The notes: generated from the letters alone by a model not told the origin. Numbered from the stretch's first letter, positions 1-5,789 are shown. The stretch: 5,789 bases of DNA from an uncultured Eubacteriales bacterium (GCA_902796875.1 CADBQT010000035.1:1-5789), one strand, 5' to 3'. Numbers and translations are program-made.

Positions 1-1
1 G

Positions 2-91
2 TACGACTGGTGTCTGGCCGGGGGCAACTACTCCCTCTATCAGTATTCCCGTCAGATCCTGCCCCTCTTCCTGAAGGGGCTCTGCCGCTGA
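2..91 (+). CDS. 3' end of an unidentified plus-strand gene (partial)
   Basis: An open frame enters from the left edge and ends at a TGA at 89-91, giving a 29-residue C-terminus that begins YDWCLAGGNYSLYQYSR and ends FLKGLCR. Codon choice is GC-rich at third positions, like the genes to the right, which supports real coding. It converges on the minus-strand operon, with 54 bases between the two stop codons. The tail is aromatic-rich with a hydrophobic, probably helical end (ILPLFLKGL). I do not recognise the family, and too little is present to assign a function. The start and most of the gene are outside the window. Confidence 0.55.
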   Translation, partial: YDWCLAGGNYSLYQYSRQILPLFLKGLCR

Positions 92-145
92 TCACGGCCC
101 GGGGCTGATTACATTTCGAGGGACGGCCACAGTCCGGGCGGCCCA

Positions 146-1324
146 TCACGGCCTTTTGCCGTGGAACTGATAATAGGTCGTCTCGATGTTCCCGTTGTAG
201 AGTTTTCTCCGCCGGTCCGCCGGACGTCCCATGGCTTTTTCCATGGTCCTGTCCGCCGTAATGGCAAACAGAGACCAGGTCTCATGATCCGCCAGAAGCT
301 GGCGCAGGGTCTCGTCGATCTCCCGGATGGTCTCCTCATCTCCGATCCGTTCTCCATAGGGAAGATTGGTCACCAGGACCACGCCTGTCTCTTCCGCCGC
401 CGCCTGATGAGGCGTCGGTTTTTTTCCGTTACGGTCCCCTTTCATGGACACCGCCCAGTCGGCGATGGAGATCTGCCGGAACCGGATGTCCTCTCCCACC
501 CCGGCTTCCTCGGCGTTTTGCCGAGCCGCGTCGATGGCCCGGCCGTCGATGTCCGACGCCAGAATGGTCATGGGCGCATCGTAGTCCACGGCCTGGAATG
601 CCTTTGCCCGCTCCTGACGCCAAAGGTCCTCATCGATCACGTCCCACTTCTCCGACGCAAAGGCGCGAGAGAGCCCGGGAGCGATATTTCTTCCGATCAG
701 GGCCGCTTCGATGGGAATAGTCCCGCTGCCGCAGCAGGGGTCGGCCAGGATGCGGCCGTTTTTCCAGAAAGAAAGCTGGACCAGGGCTGCCGCCAGGGTC
801 TCTTTGATGGGCGCCGGGACCGTCTTTACCCGGTATCCCCGCTTGTGCAGGGCCTCTCCCGAGGTGTCGATGGTCAGGGTGGCCCGGTCTTTCAGCAGGG
901 TCAGCTTCACCGTATAGTCCGCTCCCGTCTCCGGCATCCTTTCCTGAACGTAGAACTCCTGGAGCCGCAGGGCGATGGCCTTCTTTACCGTCCGCTGACA
1001 GGCCGGTTCGTTGTGGAGTCTGGATTTGACCGTGGTGCAGGTCACCGTGAATCGGCCGTCCAAGGGGATGATCTCCTCCCAGGGAAGGCCTTTGGTCCGC
1101 TGAAACAGTTCCTCGAAATCCGGTGCCTGAAACTCGGCCATACGAAGAAGGACCCGGTCCGCGCACCGGAGCCACAGATTGGACCGGACGATCCCCCGCT
1201 CATCCGCCCGGTAGGTGACTTTGCCGTCTTCCGTGCGGATCACCGGGTAGCCCAGGGCCTCGATCTCCCTTCGCACCACCGCCTCCAGCCCGAAAGCGGC
1301 TGTCGCGATCAGTTCCCTTTCCAT
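146..1324 (-). CDS. ypsC: THUMP-domain class I SAM-dependent rRNA guanine methyltransferase (YpsC/RlmL-like)
   Basis: This 392-residue protein matches the YpsC family, equivalent to the N-terminal (RlmL) half of E. coli RlmKL, which makes N2-methylguanosine at 23S rRNA position 2445. The exact target here is inferred. The N-terminus (ELIATAAFGLEAVVRREIEALGY, in part) is typical. A THUMP RNA-binding region covers about residues 45-155. The Rossmann methyltransferase domain follows, with motif I DPCCGSGTIPIEAA at 195-208, an acidic ASDID at 256-260 and the catalytic loop at 320-324. That loop reads NLPYG, whereas the family normally has NPPYG. A hydrophilic stretch of roughly 20 residues (about 294-313) precedes it and looks like an insertion. 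The protein should be cytoplasmic. The ATG lies 13 bases after the hutD-like stop and follows GGGGA at about 7 bases. It is the last gene of the four-gene operon. The family call is firm; the methylated nucleotide is not. Confidence 0.9.
   Translation of the reverse strand: MERELIATAAFGLEAVVRREIEALGYPVIRTEDGKVTYRADERGIVRSNLWLRCADRVLLRMAEFQAPDFEELFQRTKGLPWEEIIPLDGRFTVTCTTVKSRLHNEPACQRTVKKAIALRLQEFYVQERMPETGADYTVKLTLLKDRATLTIDTSGEALHKRGYRVKTVPAPIKETLAAALVQLSFWKNGRILADPCCGSGTIPIEAALIGRNIAPGLSRAFASEKWDVIDEDLWRQERAKAFQAVDYDAPMTILASDIDGRAIDAARQNAEEAGVGEDIRFRQISIADWAVSMKGDRNGKKPTPHQAAAEETGVVLVTNLPYGERIGDEETIREIDETLRQLLADHETWSLFAITADRTMEKAMGRPADRRRKLYNGNIETTYYQFHGKRP
147..163. other. Hairpin overlapping the stop codon of the rRNA methyltransferase gene
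   Basis: A perfect 6-bp stem (CACGGC at 147-152, GCCGTG at 158-163) encloses a 5-base loop (CTTTT). It covers the last codons and part of the stop codon of the minus-strand gene ending at 146. Neither strand shows a run of T directly after the stem, so it does not meet the usual definition of a Rho-independent terminator. It could slow 3' exonuclease on the operon mRNA, or could simply be a chance product of the codons for the HGKRP tail. Weak evidence for any function. Confidence 0.3.
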
Positions 1325-1337
1325 CTTCTCTTCCCCG

Positions 1338-2516
1338 TCACTTCTTCTTCACCAGCCAGCGCAAAGGCGAGGTCTCATCGGTGAAATAGTTCTCGTCGTC
1401 GGACCGGTACTTTCTCATCAGCTTTTCCAGTTGGGGATTCTCGGCGATCTCCTCGGCGTGATACACCCGCTCCATGGCCCCCAGATCGTCGGTGGACTTC
1501 ATGTGGGCCTTCACCGGATGGGGGAGTATCTTCCAGTAGAGGAATGGTCCGATGAGAAACAGATGGACCAGGGTGAAGGCTATGGCCAGCCCCACGCTCA
1601 GGAACATTTTTCCCGCGGTGATCACCGGAAGGAAGCAGAGGACCACGCCCACCAGCCAGATCAGACCCGTCACATAGCGGCGTTCCAGCTTCCGCAGGGC
1701 ATCCGCCAGAGGCCGGTCGTAATACACGTTATCTCTTCCCTCCCGGCGCAGCATCTTGGACCACCGATTGCTCCTGAAATACAGGCCAAGACAGACGCCG
1801 TACTCTGCGGCAAAGGAAGTATTCTTTTCTCTGGCGGTGCTCCCGTCTTCCCCGGCCGATGCTCCGCCGGTCTCAGAAGCTCCGTCCCCTTCCAGACCTG
1901 TTCCCTCCATCACTTCCGTGAACTCCCAGGTCACCGTGGTGAACACGCACCGGCCTTCTCCCATGAGGCGGATCTCCTCGTCCTCCCCCGGCATCAGTTC
2001 GATAACCGCCTGCTCTCCGGGCCGGACCATCTCGCTCCGTTCTCCGGCGGAGACCACCGTGTAGCCGTCCAGACAGTAGACGCCGGCGCACAGGTAAGCT
2101 TCCTCTCCCCGCTCAGGCAAAGGCGCCGGTTCCGCCTCGGACTTCACTTCCATGACGTCCATTTTTCCGGAGCATCCTTCGGCCATGATGAGATTGTAGT
2201 CCCGGATCAGTTTCCCGAAGCACCGGGTCTTGGTGCTCCCGCTGAACGTATCCTGCTCCATGGCTCCCAGATGGACGGACCGCTCTCCACCATGGGAGAG
2301 GACCACGTCCCCTTCCAGGACCATGAGGATCCGTTCATAACCTTCCAGCCGGGAAAAGGATGACTCCTCCCGGTCGGACTGAGCCGTGCTGAGACGCCAC
2401 AGGAAATCCCTGGACAGATACTCGGCGGTCGCCGGGTAAATGGCCAGTTCCTGGGTCTTGCCGCCGGACCAGTTGCTCTCTTTCTGGCGGTCTTTTCCGT
2501 TGATCCTGATGTTCAT
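1338..2516 (-). CDS. HutD/Ves-family cupin-like protein fused to a two-helix membrane domain
   Basis: The 392-residue product has two parts. Residues 1 to about 200 match the HutD/Ves family, a small bicupin fold of poorly known function found with histidine-utilisation genes (HutD) or as a stress protein in E. coli (Ves). Signature stretches are NWSGGKTQELAIYP (15-28), FLWRLSTAQSDREESSFSRL (38-57), GYERILMVLEGDVVLSH (59-75) and a GCSGKMDVMEV segment (114-124). HutD proteins are usually near 190 residues, so the second half is extra. It comprises a Gly/Ser/Glu-rich linker (about 203-232), a soluble segment, two predicted membrane helices (about 281-301 and 304-328) and a charged, probably cytoplasmic tail with a KKK end. 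No signal peptide is visible, so the cupin part should face the cytoplasm. The ATG is the first possible start: the upstream TAA of the methyltransferase gene is in the same frame 15 bases before it, with GAGGG 5 bases from the ATG. No hut genes are present, so a role in histidine breakdown is unsupported. Confidence 0.8.
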   Translation of the reverse strand: MNIRINGKDRQKESNWSGGKTQELAIYPATAEYLSRDFLWRLSTAQSDREESSFSRLEGYERILMVLEGDVVLSHGGERSVHLGAMEQDTFSGSTKTRCFGKLIRDYNLIMAEGCSGKMDVMEVKSEAEPAPLPERGEEAYLCAGVYCLDGYTVVSAGERSEMVRPGEQAVIELMPGEDEEIRLMGEGRCVFTTVTWEFTEVMEGTGLEGDGASETGGASAGEDGSTAREKNTSFAAEYGVCLGLYFRSNRWSKMLRREGRDNVYYDRPLADALRKLERRYVTGLIWLVGVVLCFLPVITAGKMFLSVGLAIAFTLVHLFLIGPFLYWKILPHPVKAHMKSTDDLGAMERVYHAEEIAENPQLEKLMRKYRSDDENYFTDETSPLRWLVKKK

Positions 2517-2531
2517 AGGTTCCCTCTTCCT

Positions 2532-4001
2532 TTACCTGTTTTCTTCGATCTCTCCCTGCCAGCGGAACCGGCCGCCGAACACATCGTATCCCACGATGCT
2601 GATCTTTCCGGGTCCTTCCTGCCTTTGCTCCTCCGTCTCCTCCGATGGAGGATTGAGGGGGCACACATCCCCGCCGGCCAGGAGCCTGCGGCTGCGATGG
2701 ACACTGTCGTCCCCTTTTTCCTGATCCACGCTCCAGAACCGGATGAGGCAGAGCCTGTCCTCGGACAGGTACCAGAACACGGTCTCCCGGTCCTCTCTTC
2801 GCACCAGGGACATGTCCGGATGGTAGCCGCTGAGGTAGACGTAGCCACCTTCACTGTCCACATCCGCCCGGGGGAAGATCTTGGATTCTTCCGTCGGCTC
2901 CGGACGGACCGGCCCGGTCTGGGGCCTTTCCACGGTGAAGGCGCCTTCCCGGGAGGCCATGCGCAGGATCTGGTCGGCGACGGCCACGCTGCCCTCATCG
3001 CACATGATCCACCGCCGGTCCATCTTGGCGCAGACCACGCCAAGTGTCCCCGTTCCGGCAAAGAAATCCGCGCACAGATCTCCCGGATCGGAGCAGGACT
3101 CCACGATGCGCTCCACCAGTTTTTCCGGCTTCTGGGTGGCATATCCCATTCTCTCCTTGGACGTTCTGCCCACCATGTCGATGGTCCATACGTCCTTCAT
3201 GTTGACCATGGTGTACCAGCCGCCCTCGTCTTCGAACTCCTCCACTCCCTTGAACCGGTAGGGCTTGCCTTCCCGGTTGTAGGACTTTTCCTTCAGGGGG
3301 TGGAAAGTATAGTCTCCCGTCTTGCTGTAGGCCAGCAGGGTATCGTGCTTTTTCGCAAAGGAGCGCTTGCCGGCGCCACCCGACTTGTAGGTCCAGATCA
3401 CCTCGTTGACGAACCGTTCCTCGCCAAAGATCTCGTCCAGCATGAGCTTGACCACGTGGGCTCCGTGCCAGTCCAGGTGGACCCAAAGGATCCCCGTATC
3501 CGACAGCAGCTCCCGCATCAGATAGAATCTTACGGCCAGCATCTGGAGATAGTTCTCCAGGTCTCCTTCCCAGCGGTCGCTGTAGGCTCCCGCCTTAAGA
3601 ATGTCAGATTTTCCCAGTTTCTCGGTCTGAAGCTGTACCGAGGCCTGATATCTGGCCCCGGAAAAGAAGGGCGGATCCACGTAGATCAGCTGGAGTTTCC
3701 CCTTAAGATCCCGATCTTTCAGGAGCCAGACCATGTAGTCCAGGTTATCTCCGGCCCCGATCCTTCCCCGCTCCGGCTGGGGTTCGCCGGTGGCTTCCCG
3801 GCTTTCTTCTTCTCCTCCAAAGGCATCCAGACGGAGCTGGTGACGGTCGCCTTCCTTCCCCGGATCCTCCGGGAGCCGGCTCTGCCGCAGGTCGTACCGC
3901 TCTTCCGGCGCAAAGTCCACCCATTCCTGGGATGCCATCAGTTCTTCATATTGTCTCCTGCCTCTCTCCAGCGCTCTGGCGAGATCATCGATTCTGCCCA
4001 T
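2532..4001 (-). CDS. Beta-class site-specific DNA methyltransferase, probably N6-adenine (type III Mod-like), without restriction partner
   Basis: This 489-residue enzyme should transfer a methyl group from S-adenosylmethionine to a base, probably adenine N6, in a specific DNA sequence. The catalytic motif DPPF (109-112) comes before the SAM-binding motif FFAGTGT (313-319), the order that defines beta-class enzymes such as type III Mod subunits. Other family marks are HLDWHG (175-180), DEIFGEERFVNEVIWTYKSG (189-208), NMKDVWTIDMVGRTS (267-281) and YATQKPEKL (287-295). Residues 1-80 are charged and low in complexity. About 140 residues follow motif I, including a segment (386-425) I cannot assign and an end reading SIVGYDVFGGRF. 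No Res, nuclease or specificity subunit lies in the window, so it acts alone here or with a distant partner. The ATG directly follows an in-frame TGA and lies 9 bases from GGAGG inside ygiQ, so the start is secure. The recognition sequence cannot be read from the protein. Confidence 0.9.
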   Translation of the reverse strand: MGRIDDLARALERGRRQYEELMASQEWVDFAPEERYDLRQSRLPEDPGKEGDRHQLRLDAFGGEEESREATGEPQPERGRIGAGDNLDYMVWLLKDRDLKGKLQLIYVDPPFFSGARYQASVQLQTEKLGKSDILKAGAYSDRWEGDLENYLQMLAVRFYLMRELLSDTGILWVHLDWHGAHVVKLMLDEIFGEERFVNEVIWTYKSGGAGKRSFAKKHDTLLAYSKTGDYTFHPLKEKSYNREGKPYRFKGVEEFEDEGGWYTMVNMKDVWTIDMVGRTSKERMGYATQKPEKLVERIVESCSDPGDLCADFFAGTGTLGVVCAKMDRRWIMCDEGSVAVADQILRMASREGAFTVERPQTGPVRPEPTEESKIFPRADVDSEGGYVYLSGYHPDMSLVRREDRETVFWYLSEDRLCLIRFWSVDQEKGDDSVHRSRRLLAGGDVCPLNPPSEETEEQRQEGPGKISIVGYDVFGGRFRWQGEIEENR

Positions 4002-5772
4002 TCAGCAGTACCTCCATGAGATCTTCCCGGTGAGCCTTACGCAGGGCCTTTTTCACCAGGTTGCGGTTTTCTTTCTTGTGATAGTGAAGCAGCCCTCGCT
4101 GCATCTTCTTCTCTTCCATGTCTTTGGCCACGTAGACCTTCTCTCCCGTCAGGGGATCCAGCCCGGTGTGGTACATGCAGGTGGCCAGGGTCCCCGGGGT
4201 GGGATAAAAGTCCTGGACCTGATCGGGGATGAACCCGGTCTCCCTGAGGTAAAGGGCCAGTTCCACGGCGGAATCCAGTGTGCTCCCCGGATGAGAGGAG
4301 ATGAAATAGGGGATCATGTACTGGTCCTTCCCCTGCCTTTGGTTCTCCCTCTCGTACGCCTGGCAGAACCGTTCGAACACCGCCTTTTCCGGCTTGTGCA
4401 TCCGGCTCAAAACCGGCGGGCTCACGTGTTCCGGCGCCACTTTCAGGGTCCCGCTGACGTGATGGGCGGTCAGCTGCCGGAGAAAGGCCTTTCCCGACTC
4501 CCGGTCCGCCAGCATGTAGTCGTAGCGGATCCCGGAGCGGATGAACACCTTTTTTACCCTGTCCAGCTTGCGGAGACGCTCCAGGAGCTCCATGTACTCC
4601 CGGTGATCCGCTTCCAGACTGGGGCAGGGCCTGGGCCAAAGGCAATCCCGCCCGGCGCAAAGGCCCTCCTTCTTCTGTTTTTCACAGGAGGGCCCCCGGA
4701 AATTGGCCGTGGGTCCCCCCACGTCGTGGATGTATCCCTGAAACTCCGGATCACAGGTCAAAGCCTTTGCTTCCGCTTCTACGGATTCCTTGCTCCGGCT
4801 CCGGACCTCTCTGCCCTGGTGATAGGTGATGGCGCAAAATGCGCATCCCCCGAAGCACCCCCGGTTGGAGGTGATGCTGAACTTCACCTCGCTGATGGCG
4901 GGGACGCCCCCTTCTTCTGCGTACATGGGGTGCTCCGCCCGCTCAAAAGGCAGTCCGTACAGGTCATCCAGCTCCTCTCTCTCCAGCACAGGCTGGGGAG
5001 GATTCTGTATTACATAATGTTTATTATCGTATTCTTCCAGGAGACGCTTTCCCCGAACTGCATCGTTGCTCCGGTATTGGAGGGCGAAGCTGTCCGCGTA
5101 CCGTTTCTTCGATCCGGCGATCTCCTTCCAGGAGGGCAGGACCACGTCGTCCTCAAATATTTCCGGTTCTTTGGCCAGAACGCAGGTCCCCCGGATCCAG
5201 CCGATGTCCTTTGCCTCGATCCCGGCGTCCAGAGCTTCGGCGATCTCCCTTACCGCCCGCTCCCCCATGCCGTAGATGAGGATGTCCGCCCGGGAATCCA
5301 GAAGTATGGACCGGCGGACCTTGTCGTCCCAGTAATCGTAGTGGCCCATCCGGCGCAGACTGGCTTCCAGCCCGCCGATGATCACCGGCACGTCCCCGTA
5401 GGCCTCCCTGGCCCGGTTGCTGTAGACGATCACCGCCCGATCCGGTCTGCGGCCCGTCTGGCCTCCGGGAGAATACACGTCCCGCTTTCTCTTTCGACGG
5501 AAAACGGAGTAGTGATTCACCATGGAGTCCACGTTCCCGCTGTTGATCAGAAACCCCAGGCGGGGCCGGCCGAAACGGCGGAAATCCTCCGCCGATGTCC
5601 AGTCCGGCTGGGGAAGCACCGCCACACGGTACCCCAGAGCCTCCAGCCACCGGCCGATGATGGCCGTGCCAAAGGACGGGTGATCCACATAGGCGTCTCC
5701 GCTCACCAGAACGAAGTCCGCCTGATCCCATCCTCTCTCCTTCATTTCCTCTGCGGTCACGGGTAAGAACAT
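3985..5772 (-). CDS. ygiQ: YgiQ family radical SAM protein
   Basis: This 595-residue protein is a radical SAM enzyme of the YgiQ (UPF0313) family, whose substrate is unknown. The N-terminus FLPVTAEEMKERGWDQADFV and the following GDAYVDHPSFG (25-35) are family hallmarks at the front of a Rossmann-like, B12-binding-type domain (about 18-200). Further conserved blocks are SGNVDSMVNHY (78-88), GGLEASLRRMGHYDYW (133-148) and YGMGE (167-171). The radical SAM barrel carries the CX3CX2C iron-sulfur motif at Cys306, Cys310 and Cys313. A second group, Cys363, Cys372, Cys377 and Cys383, is a family feature that may bind metal. Later conserved parts include KVAPEHVSP (444-452) and DFYPTPGTLATCMYHTG (521-537). 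It is shorter than the E. coli form (about 740 residues), lacking that protein's C-terminal extension, as in clostridial members. No Shine-Dalgarno precedes the ATG and the frame stays open to the window edge, but family alignment supports Met just before FLPVT. It is the first gene of the operon. Confidence 0.95.
   Translation of the reverse strand: MFLPVTAEEMKERGWDQADFVLVSGDAYVDHPSFGTAIIGRWLEALGYRVAVLPQPDWTSAEDFRRFGRPRLGFLINSGNVDSMVNHYSVFRRKRKRDVYSPGGQTGRRPDRAVIVYSNRAREAYGDVPVIIGGLEASLRRMGHYDYWDDKVRRSILLDSRADILIYGMGERAVREIAEALDAGIEAKDIGWIRGTCVLAKEPEIFEDDVVLPSWKEIAGSKKRYADSFALQYRSNDAVRGKRLLEEYDNKHYVIQNPPQPVLEREELDDLYGLPFERAEHPMYAEEGGVPAISEVKFSITSNRGCFGGCAFCAITYHQGREVRSRSKESVEAEAKALTCDPEFQGYIHDVGGPTANFRGPSCEKQKKEGLCAGRDCLWPRPCPSLEADHREYMELLERLRKLDRVKKVFIRSGIRYDYMLADRESGKAFLRQLTAHHVSGTLKVAPEHVSPPVLSRMHKPEKAVFERFCQAYERENQRQGKDQYMIPYFISSHPGSTLDSAVELALYLRETGFIPDQVQDFYPTPGTLATCMYHTGLDPLTGEKVYVAKDMEEKKMQRGLLHYHKKENRNLVKKALRKAHREDLMEVLLNGQNR
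4011..4015 (-). promoter_or_regulatory. Ribosome binding site of the DNA methyltransferase gene, inside ygiQ
   Basis: The minus strand reads GGAGG, 9 bases before the methyltransferase ATG (4001). It sits within the codons for the last residues of YgiQ (Met-Glu-Val). Because the two genes overlap by 17 bases, ribosomes finishing ygiQ pass over this site, so translation of the two genes is probably coupled. It also fixes the start choice, since the ATG is immediately preceded by an in-frame TGA. Confidence 0.8.
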
Positions 5773-5778
5773 GAGTAG

Positions 5779-5787
5779 AGTATACCA
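5779..5787 (-). promoter_or_regulatory. Extended -10 promoter element immediately before ygiQ
   Basis: On the minus strand the sequence is TGGTATACT, an extended -10 (TG-N-TATACT, five of six matches to TATAAT in the hexamer plus the TG). Only 6 bases separate it from the ygiQ ATG. Transcription usually begins about 7 bases after the hexamer, which here falls on or next to the A of the ATG and would give a leaderless or near-leaderless mRNA. Any -35 box is beyond the window edge. A chance match in an AT-rich spacer cannot be excluded. Confidence 0.45.
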
Positions 5788-5789
5788 TA

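Noticed and set aside
121..143. GGAC/GTCC and GGCC/GGCC short inverted repeats in the convergent gap as a terminator
   Set aside because: Stems are only 4 bp, the alternatives exclude each other, and no T run follows on either strand.
161..1384. Plus-strand open frame of 407 codons opposite the rRNA methyltransferase
   Set aside because: In-register shadow of a gene whose own strand carries clear THUMP and methyltransferase motifs.
1431..2363. Plus-strand open frame of 310 codons opposite the HutD-like gene
   Set aside because: In register with the sense codons and rich in His, Pro and Gly, as expected for an antisense translation. No ribosome binding site or family match was seen.
1338..2516. 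A histidine utilisation (hut) locus suggested by the HutD match
   Set aside because: No hutH, hutU, hutI or hutG is present, and the HutD domain is fused to a membrane module, so the family match alone does not support this role.
2625..4019. Plus-strand open frame of 464 codons opposite the DNA methyltransferase
   Set aside because: Same codon-register effect, while the minus strand has a complete, motif-supported enzyme.
5011..5030. Internal promoter in the AT-rich patch of ygiQ
   Set aside because: Hexamers resembling a -10 occur on both strands, but neither has a -35-like sequence at 16-18 bases.
4030..5766. Long plus-strand open frame of 578 codons opposite ygiQ
   Set aside because: It runs in exact codon register with ygiQ, so it stops only where the sense gene uses TTA, CTA or TCA codons, which are rare here. 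It ends at the TTA in codon 3 of ygiQ. The translation has no recognisable motif.
1..5789. A complete restriction-modification or phage-defence system
   Set aside because: Only the methyltransferase is present. No nuclease, helicase, ATPase or toxin gene can be read on either strand, and the neighbours are housekeeping-type genes.

Overview
The window is GC-rich (about 60% by eye) bacterial DNA. It looks like a chromosomal segment from a high-GC member of the Firmicutes, most likely class Clostridia (Lachnospiraceae-like). This rests on recalled resemblance of the YgiQ, HutD, YpsC-type and adenine-methyltransferase proteins to clostridial versions, and on good AGGAGG-type ribosome binding sites. 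The taxonomic call is an inference.

Layout: nearly the whole window is one tightly packed block of four genes on the minus strand, read from right to left. (1) 5772-3985 encodes a YgiQ-type radical SAM protein. (2) 4001-2532 encodes a beta-class (type III Mod-like) DNA adenine methyltransferase and overlaps gene 1 by 17 bases. (3) 2516-1338, after a 15-base gap, encodes a HutD/Ves-type cupin-like domain fused to a two-helix membrane module. (4) 1324-146, after a 13-base gap, encodes a THUMP-containing rRNA guanine methyltransferase of the YpsC/RlmL type. The left edge (2-91) holds the last 29 codons of an unidentified plus-strand gene that converges on the block. The two stop codons are 54 bases apart and no U-tract terminator is visible between them.

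The spacing, the overlap and the absence of internal promoters point to one operon. A near-perfect extended -10 box lies at the extreme right edge, so close to the ygiQ ATG that the transcript may be leaderless; the -35 region is outside the window. Three of the four proteins use S-adenosylmethionine: a radical SAM enzyme of unknown substrate, a DNA methyltransferase without a restriction partner, and an rRNA methyltransferase. No physiological link between them is established, and shared transcription is the only connection the sequence shows.

The window holds no tRNA or rRNA gene, CRISPR array, insertion sequence or phage gene that I can see. The least conventional items are the HutD-membrane fusion, the solitary DNA methyltransferase with its uncharacterised C-terminal domain, and the possible leaderless promoter. 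I found no convincing wholly new system.
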